From Myxococcales bacterium (GTDB taxonomy: Bacteria; Myxococcota_A; Polyangia; Haliangiales; Haliangiaceae), in NCBI GenBank assembly GCA_016716835.1, contig JADJUW010000002.1, positions 434,001 to 498,000 of the forward strand: a stretch of DNA of 64,000 nucleotides. Reading direction: 5' to 3'. The position numbers were made by a program, and so were the translations under genes. Positions within the stretch are counted from its first letter, which is position 1; each line of letters starts with the position of its first letter. Below the pieces are notes generated by a model. It was not told the DNA's origin. It did no database searches and was given only the letters and a program-made list of their open reading frames with translations. This document shows, piece after piece, positions 33,911-46,108 of the stretch.

Positions 33911-36523
33911 CTAGCGGCGGGTCGCCGGCTTGATGGGCTTGGTCGTCCGCTTGCGGGTGGTCGACACGGACTTGCGCGCCTTGGGCTTGGTCGCGGGCTT
34001 ATGCGGCGGCCGGCCCTTCGCGCCAAGCTTGCTGACTTCTTCGCGCAGCGTCGCGAATTTTCCGTGCAGCACCTCGACCTCCGTGCGCAGGCGCTGCAAG
34101 TCTTCGCTGGTTGCGGCATCTTCGCCAAGCTGACGCACCACCTCGCGGGCGCGGCGCTTGAGGCGCCCATCGCTGTCGCGCTCGATGGTGGCGTGCAAGG
34201 CGCCAATGGCGCCGGGGTGGCCAAGCGTCGCCAAAGCCTCAATAGCCGACGACTGCACGCGGAAATCGCCGTCGCGCAAGAGCTCCTGCGCGCGCTCGCG
34301 GACCTCGTTACCAAACCGATCGCGGCGGCCGCGCACGAAGCTTGCGGCGGCGCCGATCGCGGCGCGGCGGCCCTGCGATGGCTGCCCCCACCGCGTCGCC
34401 GCGAGCAAGACGTCGATGGCGCGCTCGTCGCGCGTTTCGGCGAGGCCGCGGTACGCGTGCTGGCGGATCACGTCTTGAAACGAATCGCGCGTCGTCGCCA
34501 ACATAAGCAGGTCATACGCCTGTGGCACACGCAGCTTGCCCAGCGATAAGCAGGCCTGCGCCTCGACAAAGTAGCTTGCGTCGCCTTTTGCGATCAGCGC
34601 GCCGAGCACGGTCGCAATTGCGTCGGCGCTCGAGGTGCCGCGAAATGCCGCAAGGGCGCGCACCAGGCCTCGGCGCGCCTTGGCGTGGCGCTCGCTAGGC
34701 AAGGCGGTGAGGATGGCCGTCGCGGCCGACGCGGTGCGAATCGCCGCGAGCGCCGTGGCGGCCTCATCGCGCACCGCCCAAAAGGCATCGCGCTTCATGG
34801 CCTGGATGAGCGCGGCCTCGACCTGTGCGCCATGTTTCTTCCCGAGCTGGATCGCCGCCGCGGCGCGGTCGACCGCGAGCGTTGCCTCGGCAAGCTGCGC
34901 GATCAGCATCGGCTCGGGGACGTCGAGGCGAAATTCGCCAAGCGCGACCAGCCCCGGATTCCACACCACGTGCGTCGGCGCCGCAGCCAGCGGAAAGAAG
35001 AAGACGTGCTGTTTCTCGCAGACCTCAACTGCTAGATCGATATCCTTGCCGGCGACGCGCGCCCTTGCCACCATGGGCAAGCGAAACAGCGGCGTCTTGC
35101 CCTCGACTTTTTGTGCCTGCGTCGTCGCGACGCGCAACAGCTTCTTGTCGTTGTCCCAGGTAATCGCAACCTCCAGCTCGGGATGCCCTGCGCCCTCGGT
35201 CACCCACTGCGCGAAAAACCAATCGAGTACGCGGCCGGTCGCGGCCTCAATGGCGCGCGCCAAATCGCGGGTCTCGACCGCGCCGCCGCGGTGCTTTTCT
35301 AAATAGTGCTTGATGCTGCGAAAAAACTCGGCGTCGCCAAGCTCGTGTCGCAGCATGTGCAGCACGCGGCCGCCCTTTTCGTAGAGATGCGCGTCAAAGA
35401 CATCGATCGGCTCGTCGTAGAGCTTGGTGACAATGGAGCGGCGATAGCGCGCGCTGTCCTCGCCGAAGTAGCTCTCGTCCCAGGCCTGCAGCAAGAGGTC
35501 GCCCTCATCGCGCCCCTGATGATGCGCCCGCCATAGGTATTCGCTGTACGTTGCAAAGCCTTCGTTAAGCCAGCCTTCCCCCCAATCGCGGCACGTGATG
35601 AGATCGCCAAACCATTGGTGCGCCAGCTCATGCGACACCAGATCGTCGGCGTCGTAGTCAAGCGCGGCGCGCTCATCCATTAGCACGCTGTCGGTGAGCG
35701 TGGTCGCGGTGGTGTTTTCCATGCCGCCAAAAATGAAGTCGGCGACGAACACTTGGGCGTAGCTCTTATAGGGATAGGTGACGCCAAACAGTTCCGAGAA
35801 GCACGCGAGCATCTTGGGCGTGTTAGCGAGCGTGCGCCCCGCGTGCTCGGCGTAGCGCGGTTCCACCAAGTAGGTGCACTCGACCTCACCCCAGCGATCG
35901 CGTGACACCGCAAAGTCGCCCACCGCCAAGGTAATGAGATAACAGCTATGCGGCACGTCGTGGCGGAAATGCCAGGTGACCTGGCCGCCCTCTACCGGCG
36001 TGCGCGATACTAGCTCGCCATTGGAAAGCGCCGTCAGCGGCGCCGCGATCGTGACGATGAGCTCGCTGGTCGACTTTTGGTGCGGCGCATCGAAGCAGGG
36101 AAACCAATACCGCGAGTCTTCGTCTTGACCCTGCGACCAGATCTGGTTGGGCTTGTCGGGGTAGCCCGCGTCTGGCGCGATGAAATAGAGGCCGCGCGTT
36201 GGGTGGCAGGCATAGTCGATGTCGATCACGAGCGCATCGCCACGCGCGACGCCAGCTGGCACGTCGATCGTCAGCAACTTGCCGTCGACGCCAAAGGTCG
36301 CGCGCTTGCCGTCGACGCGCACGGCGCGAATTTGCAACGCCACGGCGTCGAGGACTACGGTGGTCAAGGTGGGTGCCAGCGCCACCCCGCTCAGCGTCGC
36401 GGTGCCGACCAGGCCGCGCGCCTCGGCGTCTAGCGTCAGCGCCAGCTTTATGTGCGTAATGTCGATCACGCGATCGCGCGCGTAGTGCGGCCGCGCGGTA
36501 TGAAAGGCAAACTCTCGGGTCAT
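33911..36523 (-). CDS. M1-family aminopeptidase with HEAT repeats and a basic tail
   Basis: An 870-residue zinc metallopeptidase. The exopeptidase motif is GGMEN (266-270) and the zinc motif HELAH (298-302), with the third ligand Glu321 in WLNEGFATYSEYLW. The N-terminal beta-saddle (LDAEARGLVG, DYACHPTRGLYF) is complete. After the catalytic domain the usual ERAP-like helical region is replaced by HEAT-like repeats (IAQLAEATLAVDRAAAAIQLG, ALIQAMKRDAFWAVRDEAA, VQSSAIEALATLGHPGAIGAL), as in other bacterial M1 proteins with HEAT domains. The last 45 residues are Lys/Arg/Thr/Pro rich, rather like a nucleic-acid-binding tail. ATG 36523 follows TAGGCT and 6 bases. No signal peptide, so cytoplasmic. 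Confidence 0.9.
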   Translation of the reverse strand: MTREFAFHTARPHYARDRVIDITHIKLALTLDAEARGLVGTATLSGVALAPTLTTVVLDAVALQIRAVRVDGKRATFGVDGKLLTIDVPAGVARGDALVIDIDYACHPTRGLYFIAPDAGYPDKPNQIWSQGQDEDSRYWFPCFDAPHQKSTSELIVTIAAPLTALSNGELVSRTPVEGGQVTWHFRHDVPHSCYLITLAVGDFAVSRDRWGEVECTYLVEPRYAEHAGRTLANTPKMLACFSELFGVTYPYKSYAQVFVADFIFGGMENTTATTLTDSVLMDERAALDYDADDLVSHELAHQWFGDLITCRDWGEGWLNEGFATYSEYLWRAHHQGRDEGDLLLQAWDESYFGEDSARYRRSIVTKLYDEPIDVFDAHLYEKGGRVLHMLRHELGDAEFFRSIKHYLEKHRGGAVETRDLARAIEAATGRVLDWFFAQWVTEGAGHPELEVAITWDNDKKLLRVATTQAQKVEGKTPLFRLPMVARARVAGKDIDLAVEVCEKQHVFFFPLAAAPTHVVWNPGLVALGEFRLDVPEPMLIAQLAEATLAVDRAAAAIQLGKKHGAQVEAALIQAMKRDAFWAVRDEAATALAAIRTASAATAILTALPSERHAKARRGLVRALAAFRGTSSADAIATVLGALIAKGDASYFVEAQACLSLGKLRVPQAYDLLMLATTRDSFQDVIRQHAYRGLAETRDERAIDVLLAATRWGQPSQGRRAAIGAAASFVRGRRDRFGNEVRERAQELLRDGDFRVQSSAIEALATLGHPGAIGALHATIERDSDGRLKRRAREVVRQLGEDAATSEDLQRLRTEVEVLHGKFATLREEVSKLGAKGRPPHKPATKPKARKSVSTTRKRTTKPIKPATRR

Positions 36524-36529
36524 GCGCCG

Positions 36530-36559
36530 AGCCTAGGGCGCGGGCCCAAGGCTTGGCAA
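36530..36559 (-). promoter_or_regulatory. Promoter TTGCCA-N18-TAGGCT, leaderless, of the M1 aminopeptidase
   Basis: TTGCCA (36559-36554), 18 bases, TAGGCT (36535-36530), 6 bases, then ATG 36523. Divergent from the AAA+ regulator's promoter. Confidence 0.62.
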
Positions 36560-36608
36560 TTGGGCGAGGGCAACTTCGGGCACATTCCGCAAGGCGCCAC
36601 AGGTGTGT

Positions 36609-36614
36609 TAGCGT
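36609..36614 (+). promoter_or_regulatory. -10 hexamer TAGCGT, leaderless promoter
   Basis: TAGCGT, 6 bases (tgcgcg), then ATG 36621. Confidence 0.58.
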
Positions 36615-36620
36615 TGCGCG

Positions 36621-38006
<1,386 letters not shown>

Positions 38007-38009
38007 CCG

Positions 38010-38812
38010 GTGAGGCAATCAGCGGTAATCCTGGCGCTCGCGACGGGGGGCCTTTGGCTCATCGGCTGCAATAGCCTGCTGGGATTGGATGCGGTCGAAG
38101 GTGTACCCGCCGATGCCATGGTCTCGTGCCCGCAGCGCGGGGATGCACCCGTGCTGGATTGCGCCGGCGCCGTGCCCACTCTGGCGGTTAATCGATATGC
38201 CATCAATGAGGATTGCGATGATCTCTCGGATAATTGCGAATCGGCGATCGAGGCTGTTGCCGGCGGCTTGCAAGAAGTTGTGTTTTTTGAAGATTTTACC
38301 GACAACGAGATGGCGCCCGAATTTACCGATTTGCTCAGCGGGCCCGCACATGCACTGACCAATGGTGCTTACGAACTTGCCACCGGCGAAGGGCTTACAG
38401 TTTCCAATGTGCCTCACGCCGCCGCGTTAACGTATGTGAAAAACCTAACGACCAACAAATTGCAATCAACATCATTTGTGAAGGACGAGACGCTCCATAC
38501 GTTTGATTGCAAGTTGCGAGGCGGCATGCAAAACGAAATCTACTACCAAGTGGACATTTCAAACGACCAATGGGGTTGCTCGAATATGCCGTCACGGAGA
38601 ACACGGCGCCTCATGTCTTGTACCTCGCAACCTCGGAAACTGACCTCCATTGCACAGGGCTAACCCCGACACCTTCAGAGGTCGATGACCTGCACGTGGT
38701 ACTGCCCGTTGATGTTGTGCACCCAAATTCATTTACGATTGCTTCGCCCAACCCGGAAGGGGACAATGACCCCTATCAAATTACCGCGATCGTGCTGCTT
38801 GCCGAGCAGTAG
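38010..38812 (+). pseudogene. Lipoprotein gene interrupted by one frameshift
   Basis: Begins at GTG 38010, three bases after the AAA+ regulator's stop, with a lipoprotein signal ending LIGC and the motif CNSLLGLD seen in many myxobacterial lipoproteins. The first frame runs to about 38575 (YYQVDISNDQWG), and the downstream frame continues LEYAVTENTAPHVLYLATSE to the stop at 38812. Adding one G to the GGGG at 38574-38577 would join them as QWGLLEY, giving a protein of about 267 residues with several cysteines. Base composition is A+T-richer than its surroundings. No domain recognised. It may be intact in the living organism if the lost G is a sequencing error. Confidence 0.65.
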
Positions 38813-38827
38813 CAGCCCGCCGCCTGC

Positions 38828-40024
38828 TTAGGCCTCCGGTGCCCGCAGGACCACGACCGTGAGCTTTTGGCTGATGAGCCCACCCACTACGGCGAGCGGT
38901 ATCGGCGCGACATCTTGTGCGCGCTGCAGCGACCACGTCGCCGAGTAAGGCACGTCGGTCGAGACGAAATCGCCGGCGGCTGAGGTGCTTGCGGGCCGAA
39001 GCTCGAGCTGTCCAGGCTCCAGGTAGTGCACCTGCCCCAGCGAGGGCAGCGCCTGCGCACCGGCAAGCGGCTCGCCATCGTCGCCGATGACAAGGCCATA
39101 GAGCAGCCCCTCATCGGGAAAGCTACTGAGGCCAAGCACGGCTAGCAAGCGGTCGCGCCGCGCCTCGTCGACGAGGTAGGCATGCGGCGCCAGCAATGGC
39201 GTATCGTCATAGGCGCCGCAGGTAACGCTCGCCACGGTCTCTGCCAAGTCGTCAAGCACGTGGATGCATCCGTTCGCGACCGGACGCGATGCGACGCCCA
39301 CCCACACCGACGACCCCGCGGCGGCTTGCCGCACCAATTGCGTCAGCCGCGAAGAGGGCAAGCGATACACCGGCTGAAATAATTCATCGAGCTGCAGGAC
39401 GGGCTCGCCGAAGCTCACCTCGATGCGCTCGGCGATGGCGGCGCCGACGGGCACAAGCGTCGAGCTTTCGTACACCGAGGCTTGCAGCCGCACGCGTTCC
39501 GGATCGTCGCACGAGCTTGCGCTGAGCGCGGCCACGTCAAGGCACCCAAGGGTGACGTCGACCACCGCATCGTCGCCCGGCGTAAAATAGGTCTGCCCAC
39601 CCAACGCGGGCACAGGCACCGCGGCGAGAGGAAAGCCAAACGCGTCGAACACGAGGTCGGTTGGACATCGCCCATCGTCGGGCAGGGCGGAGGCGGGCCA
39701 GATCACCACCGAAACCTGCAAGGACGCGATCGGCACGTTGACCTGCGGCAGCGCCAGCGAGCCCAGGCCGCACAGCTCGCCAAATGGCAGCGGCTCGCAG
39801 ACGCTTACGTAGGGTTGGCCGCTGCGGGCATCGACGATGCGAATGGCGGCGACGGCGTCACAGCCAATCTCGACGTCGGCGCAGGTGGCGTTGCCACAGG
39901 AATAGGGCGGGGTGGTGGCCAGCGACACCGTGAGCTGAAACGTCGGCTCGCCGCGGCGATCGCAGCCCACCCACGCGCTTGCGCAGGCGGCGGCAAAAAT
40001 GAGGGCAAGTCGCGGCGTCGTCAT
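38828..40024 (-). CDS. Lipoprotein with paired cysteines
   Basis: A 398-residue exported protein. The signal peptide ends in WVGCDRRG, a lipobox-like cysteine near residue 21. The mature part contains many cysteines in short spacing (SCGNATCADVEIGCD, CEPLPFGELCG, CDDPE), suggesting disulfides, and beta-rich segments without a recognised domain; the C-terminal part resembles carboxypeptidase-regulatory-like sandwiches (GEPLAGAQALPSLGQVHYLEPG). ATG 40024 overlaps the previous stop as ATGA, so it is co-translated with the upstream TPR/PEGA-like gene; longer upstream starts are not supported. Confidence 0.65.
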   Translation of the reverse strand: MTTPRLALIFAAACASAWVGCDRRGEPTFQLTVSLATTPPYSCGNATCADVEIGCDAVAAIRIVDARSGQPYVSVCEPLPFGELCGLGSLALPQVNVPIASLQVSVVIWPASALPDDGRCPTDLVFDAFGFPLAAVPVPALGGQTYFTPGDDAVVDVTLGCLDVAALSASSCDDPERVRLQASVYESSTLVPVGAAIAERIEVSFGEPVLQLDELFQPVYRLPSSRLTQLVRQAAAGSSVWVGVASRPVANGCIHVLDDLAETVASVTCGAYDDTPLLAPHAYLVDEARRDRLLAVLGLSSFPDEGLLYGLVIGDDGEPLAGAQALPSLGQVHYLEPGQLELRPASTSAAGDFVSTDVPYSATWSLQRAQDVAPIPLAVVGGLISQKLTVVVLRAPEA

Positions 40025-41292
40025 TGGATCACGATCACCGGGTCGAGGGCGGCGGTATCGCGCTTGCGCGAAAGCAAGATGGCAGCGGAGATGGCACCAA
40101 CGGCGACGCCGGCCGCGGTCCATTGCGCCCACCGCCGTCGCCAAACCGGCGGCCTATCCAGCCGCGGCGCCGTGGCTACGCGCAGGCGACGCACGATCTC
40201 GGTTGGATCGGCGTCGCCGAACACGATGCTGACGTCGCGACCTTCGCCGGGCCATACGACCGTTTGTGGCTCTCCCAGTGGACCCCGGCGAAAGGCAACT
40301 ACCGCATGCCCCGAGGTCTGCGCAATGAGTTGTTGCGCGGCGGTGGTGATCGCCACGTCGGAGGTGGCACGCGCCAACTGCTGTCGCCACGCCTCAATCA
40401 TCTCCATGGCCCCAAGTGGCGCCAGCGCCACATAGATCTCGCTCGGCGCGCCGGGTTGGATAATGATACGCTCGCTGGTCGACGCGTGGCCAAACGCCTC
40501 GATGCGGATAAAATGAGGGCCCTCGGCAAGTTCGGCGCTGGTGCTCCAGGTTGTGCCGACTTGGCTGGGCGCGAGCCGATCGCCGTCGATCCAGATGCCC
40601 GGCGGCGACGCATTTAGGCGGGCCGCCTCGCCATCGACGCGCACGACAAACTTCAGGGTTGGCGCAGGTTGGCTGGCGATCGCATAGGCGGCGAGGACGT
40701 CGGGGGCATAGCGCGCCGGATCGAGGACGAGGCCCGGGTTGGTGCGATAGGCGGTACGCAGGCTCGCGATCGCCGCTGCTTCTTGGCCAGCGCTGAGGTG
40801 AATGCGCGCCTCGAGCACGAGCAACGAGACGACCCTCGCGCGCCACATGGGACGCGACGAAAGCGCCGAGAGTTGTTGTTGGCCTTGCAGGCATTCGCGC
40901 AGCGCGGTCGGATGGTTAAAACGCGCGAGGGCGTCGCTGGAGGCGCCTTCGCTGGTGGCCACGGCGCGCTCGATTGCCGCCTCGCCATCGACTGGGGCCA
41001 CGAGCAGGCGCTCGCGCATCGCGGTCGAAGGCAACAAGGTGAATTCGTTGGCGCGCAAGATGTCGCTTTGCACGGTTTTTATGTACTCGGAGCGTTCGGG
41101 CGTCCCGTCTTGACGAATGATTACCACCCGCGTATCGGCCTGCACGCCGGGCGTCGCCACAAGTGCCAAGATCGCCAGCAAAACCCGCGCGAAACCGTAC
41201 CCGTGTCGGACCCGGCGACGATCCCCAACGTAGGCCGAACACCGCCGCCATCCCACATGGAATCGCTGGCGAAAGGGTTGTCGGCCCGGCAT
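40021..41292 (-). CDS. Exported protein with a C-terminal membrane helix, PEGA-like
   Basis: A 423-residue protein of the myxobacterial TPR/PEGA-like envelope type. A hydrophobic signal (ARVLLAILALVATPGVQA) begins about 40 residues after ATG 41292, so a later start is possible. A TPR-like helical part follows (ECLQGQQQLSALSSRP, RIHLSAGQEAAAIASLRTAYRTNPG), then a beta-sandwich with a PEGA-like GPHFIRIEAFGHAS, and a C-terminal membrane helix (WTAAGVAVGAISAAILLSRKR). It is divergent from the Ser/Thr kinase gene 63 bases away and overlaps the lipoprotein gene downstream. The pairing suggests an envelope component controlled with the kinase; start uncertain. Confidence 0.6.
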   Translation of the reverse strand: MPGRQPFRQRFHVGWRRCSAYVGDRRRVRHGYGFARVLLAILALVATPGVQADTRVVIIRQDGTPERSEYIKTVQSDILRANEFTLLPSTAMRERLLVAPVDGEAAIERAVATSEGASSDALARFNHPTALRECLQGQQQLSALSSRPMWRARVVSLLVLEARIHLSAGQEAAAIASLRTAYRTNPGLVLDPARYAPDVLAAYAIASQPAPTLKFVVRVDGEAARLNASPPGIWIDGDRLAPSQVGTTWSTSAELAEGPHFIRIEAFGHASTSERIIIQPGAPSEIYVALAPLGAMEMIEAWRQQLARATSDVAITTAAQQLIAQTSGHAVVAFRRGPLGEPQTVVWPGEGRDVSIVFGDADPTEIVRRLRVATAPRLDRPPVWRRRWAQWTAAGVAVGAISAAILLSRKRDTAALDPVIVIQ

Positions 41293-41355
41293 GCGCAAGG
41301 CGATACTATAGAACCTTGGCGTTGTCGTGCGCAAACGCCCTTGCTTGGCCCTTCT

Positions 41356-43547
<2,192 letters not shown>

Positions 43548-43569
<22 letters not shown>

Positions 43570-43880
43570 GGTTTTGTAGCGGGGCGCCGCCTCGGTATGA
43601 CCTCGACCACGACGTCCGCTTCGCCAAGCACGCGCGTGCGACAAGCCAAACGCAGCTTGGTCAGATGGTAGATATTTCCAATATGACGAGTTTCCTCGTC
43701 GGTATAGGGCGACAGCGACGCCTCGCCTTGCAGCACTTTTACCCGGCACAGCCCGCACGTGCCCTTGCCAACACAGGCCGTCTCCACGCTCGCGTTCGCC
43801 TTGCCACCGGCTTCAAATAGCGTCGTCCCGACTTCGACGTCAACCTCATGTCCGGTCGGCCTGAACGTAACCCGCGCCAC
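43548..43880 (-). CDS. 2Fe-2S ferredoxin-like protein
   Basis: A plant-type 2Fe-2S protein of about 110 residues. Its cysteine pattern is ETACVGKGTCGLCRVKV followed by LACR about 40 residues later, resembling the N-terminal ferredoxin part of reductive-activase (RACo/DUF4445-type) proteins and other stand-alone ferredoxins. The role would be electron transfer; a partner is not adjacent. The start is tricky: ATG 43886 lies inside a TATAAA hexamer, while GTG 43880 is 5 bases after it, so I chose GTG for a leaderless transcript. The 3' end overlaps the kinase gene. Confidence 0.8.
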
Positions 43881-43885
43881 GCGCA

Positions 43886-43891
43886 TTTATA
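43886..43891 (-). promoter_or_regulatory. -10 hexamer TATAAA overlapping an unused ATG
   Basis: TATAAA is followed by 5 bases and GTG 43880. The in-frame ATG at 43886 overlaps the hexamer and would not be transcribed if this is the -10. Confidence 0.5.
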
Positions 43892-44001
43892 ACACGTCGC
43901 TGCAACGAAGCATGTGGTCGCGCACCGCGCACGGTAGTTGTTTCGACGAGCCGCAGCGCACAGTGAGCGACGGGGCTCGCTCCTGGGACGTGCCGGCAAC
44001 G

Positions 44002-44283
44002 CTACGGCTGCGCGTTTTGGCTATCGACGTTGGTCTTGCGCTCGCGGGCGGCGCGTCCTGACATAAGGACTATAATGAGAGGCGCGGCGACCAAGGCGAC
44101 GACCATCGCGACGATGGCGCCGCCGAGCATCCACGCGCCACCAATGACAAGCGCCAGTAGCACCGCAATGAGGGCGGTCGTGCCAACGATATCGTGCGGC
44201 ACGCCATCGGGTACCTGCAGTGGCTCACCAGCCGGCGGTGTCACCCGCGATGCCCGCCTAAAGCGTGGAAAGAATGTTCGCAT
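44002..44283 (-). CDS. Small two-helix membrane protein
   Basis: A 93-residue protein with a basic N-terminus (MRTFFPRFRRASR), a Pro-rich stretch and two membrane helices (TTALIAVLLALVIGGAWML and AIVAMVVALVAAPLIIVLM) ending in a charged tail. No family recognised. ATG 44283 lies 6 bases after TAGCAA, matching the leaderless spacing but not the final T. It is divergent from the AgmX-type lipoprotein gene, with a 104-base gap. The 115-base stretch on its other side (43887-44001) holds nothing I can name. Confidence 0.5.
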   Translation of the reverse strand: MRTFFPRFRRASRVTPPAGEPLQVPDGVPHDIVGTTALIAVLLALVIGGAWMLGGAIVAMVVALVAAPLIIVLMSGRAARERKTNVDSQNAQP

Positions 44284-44387
44284 CACTAATTGCTATGCGA
44301 GACCCGTGCCAACGCGCCTACTAACCGCAGCGAGGCGTTGGCGGCCTGCGAACGACGTGCTACCAACGCCGCCGAGGACCTATTTCT

Positions 44388-45974
44388 ATGAGTACATCAC
44401 AGCGCAGTTTTGGAGTAGTTGGCGTCGGCCTGGCGGCCGTCATGGCGGCCGCTTTTGGGGGCGCTGCGTGCGCGCCGAAAGAAACCCCGATCAAGAGTTC
44501 CGAGTCGACCTCGGCGCTGGGGCAAGACGAAATTATCGAATTGCAAACCAAGCCGCTGCGCGGCTCGATCTGGCAGCCCGAGGCGCTCGGCCTGCCGCCG
44601 ATGGTGCTGGTCGCGGGTCGCGCTTCTATGTCGCTCGACAAGGCGCGCGAAGCCTTTGCCAAGGCCTCGCCCAAGAAAAAACAAATCGAAGCGCAGTATC
44701 TTGCGACCGAACTCTATGAAGCGAGCAAGTCGGCGCCTGAGGCGAAACCGTTGCTCGACGAAGCACGCACCGTGCTGCGCAGCGTCGGCGGCGCGGACCT
44801 AAATGGCCTTGATGAAAACAGCAAGAAGATGCTGCTGTCGTTTGATTTTCAAGTCGAAGACTACGCCGCCGCGCTGGCCGTGGCCAAGCTCTTGCCGCCC
44901 GCTGATGGCCGCATCTGGGAAATCTCGGCGCTGATTCGGCTCGGCCGCATCGACGAAGCCGCGGCGTTGCCAGCCAAGGCCACGCTCGCCAAGGGCAAGC
45001 CCTCGCCTGACACCATCGCGCGCGACGCCTATCTCGCGGCGTGGATCGCGTGGCGCCAAGGCAAGTCGGCCGATGCCGTCGCGGCCATCGAACTCGCCGC
45101 CAAGAACTGGGATCGCCGCTTTGGCAGCGACGTCATCGACACCGAAACCATGGTGATGATGGCGCGCAACGGCGCCACCGCGGCTCGCGCCGTCGAGCTG
45201 TTTGCTGGCCTCTATAAGGGCGAAGAGCGCGACAAGGCGATGGATCGCCTCGTCGTTGCCTTTGAACGCGCTGGCCGCAGCAGCGAAGCCGCAGGCGTGC
45301 TCGACGTAATCGCCAAGGACGGTGGCGAACGCGCCGTGGGCGCGAGGTTCAAGCAATTCGCGCTCTCGCTCGCCGGCTCGAACGTCGACGAGGTGGTCGC
45401 GGCGGGTGGCCAATTGCAGGCCGCCGCCAGTGCATGCGCGACGGCCAAGCCTGCCTGCCCGCCTAAGACTATCGATGACGCCGCCACCGAAGTTAAAAAC
45501 GTCGGCACGTTCATGCACGCCGCCTTTGTTTCGGCGCATGACACACGCTATGCCGATGCGGCCGATGCGCTCTACGATCTCTATCCGAAATTTCCAAACC
45601 GCACCGATCTCGCGCAAGTCACCGGCTACAAGAAAACCTTGGCCGACTCGCGCCCGCGCCTGCCAAAAGGCAAGGGCACGCACTCCAAGGATATGCTGAC
45701 GCCGCTCTTTGGCATCCACACGCCAGAAATTGTCGGCTGCTACGATCGCGCGCTGCTAGCCAACGCGTCGACGTCTGGCGAGCTCGTCACCGAGTTTGAC
45801 GTGTCGGAAAAAGGCATGATCGCCGCAGTGCGCGCCACGCCAGCGGCGGCGAGCACCGGCCTTGAGCCGGTCGCGGCTTGCATCACCGATGCCTCCAAGG
45901 CATGGGCGTTTCCGACCCGCTCGATGCCCGGCTCGACGCTGGTCAAAATGAAGTTGACCTTCGTCGTAAAGTAA
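44388..45974 (+). CDS. TPR-rich lipoprotein with an AgmX/PglI C-terminal domain
   Basis: A 528-residue lipoprotein; the signal peptide ends in GGAACAP (Cys about 28). The body has helical, TPR-like repeats (AREAFAKASPKKKQIEAQYL, AYLAAWIAWRQGKSADAVAAIELA). The last 80 residues fit the AgmX/PglI C-terminal domain (EIVGCYDRALLANASTSGELV, EFDVSEKGMIAAVRA), found on myxobacterial gliding and envelope proteins, with a CYxxAL motif. It may belong to an envelope or motility machine. ATG 44388 has GAGGA about 9 bases upstream, so it is leadered. It precedes another PEGA-type protein gene, with a separate promoter between. Confidence 0.75.
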   Translation: MSTSQRSFGVVGVGLAAVMAAAFGGAACAPKETPIKSSESTSALGQDEIIELQTKPLRGSIWQPEALGLPPMVLVAGRASMSLDKAREAFAKASPKKKQIEAQYLATELYEASKSAPEAKPLLDEARTVLRSVGGADLNGLDENSKKMLLSFDFQVEDYAAALAVAKLLPPADGRIWEISALIRLGRIDEAAALPAKATLAKGKPSPDTIARDAYLAAWIAWRQGKSADAVAAIELAAKNWDRRFGSDVIDTETMVMMARNGATAARAVELFAGLYKGEERDKAMDRLVVAFERAGRSSEAAGVLDVIAKDGGERAVGARFKQFALSLAGSNVDEVVAAGGQLQAAASACATAKPACPPKTIDDAATEVKNVGTFMHAAFVSAHDTRYADAADALYDLYPKFPNRTDLAQVTGYKKTLADSRPRLPKGKGTHSKDMLTPLFGIHTPEIVGCYDRALLANASTSGELVTEFDVSEKGMIAAVRATPAAASTGLEPVAACITDASKAWAFPTRSMPGSTLVKMKLTFVVK

Positions 45975-46050
45975 GTGAGCTGCGCGCCAGCGTCTGGTTG
46001 GCGTGAATTTCGCTCAAACCCACCCTTGGCCGCCGCGGCAGATTTGCTGC

Positions 46051-46079
46051 TTTACAGCCCATGCGAATCTTCGTACGGT
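46051..46079 (+). promoter_or_regulatory. Promoter TTTACA-N17-TACGGT
   Basis: TTTACA at 46051-46056, 17 bases, TACGGT at 46074-46079. The leader of about 25 bases carries AGGGAGA just before ATG 46109. Confidence 0.55.
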
Positions 46080-46108
46080 GGGCGGCTCGGGAGACGGTAG
46101 GGAGAAAT

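Noticed and set aside
40669..41355. An upstream extension of the Ser/Thr kinase by 229 codons
   Set aside because: The extension lies opposite the divergent TPR/PEGA-like gene, has no similarity to kinases, and the kinase domain starts soon after ATG 41356.
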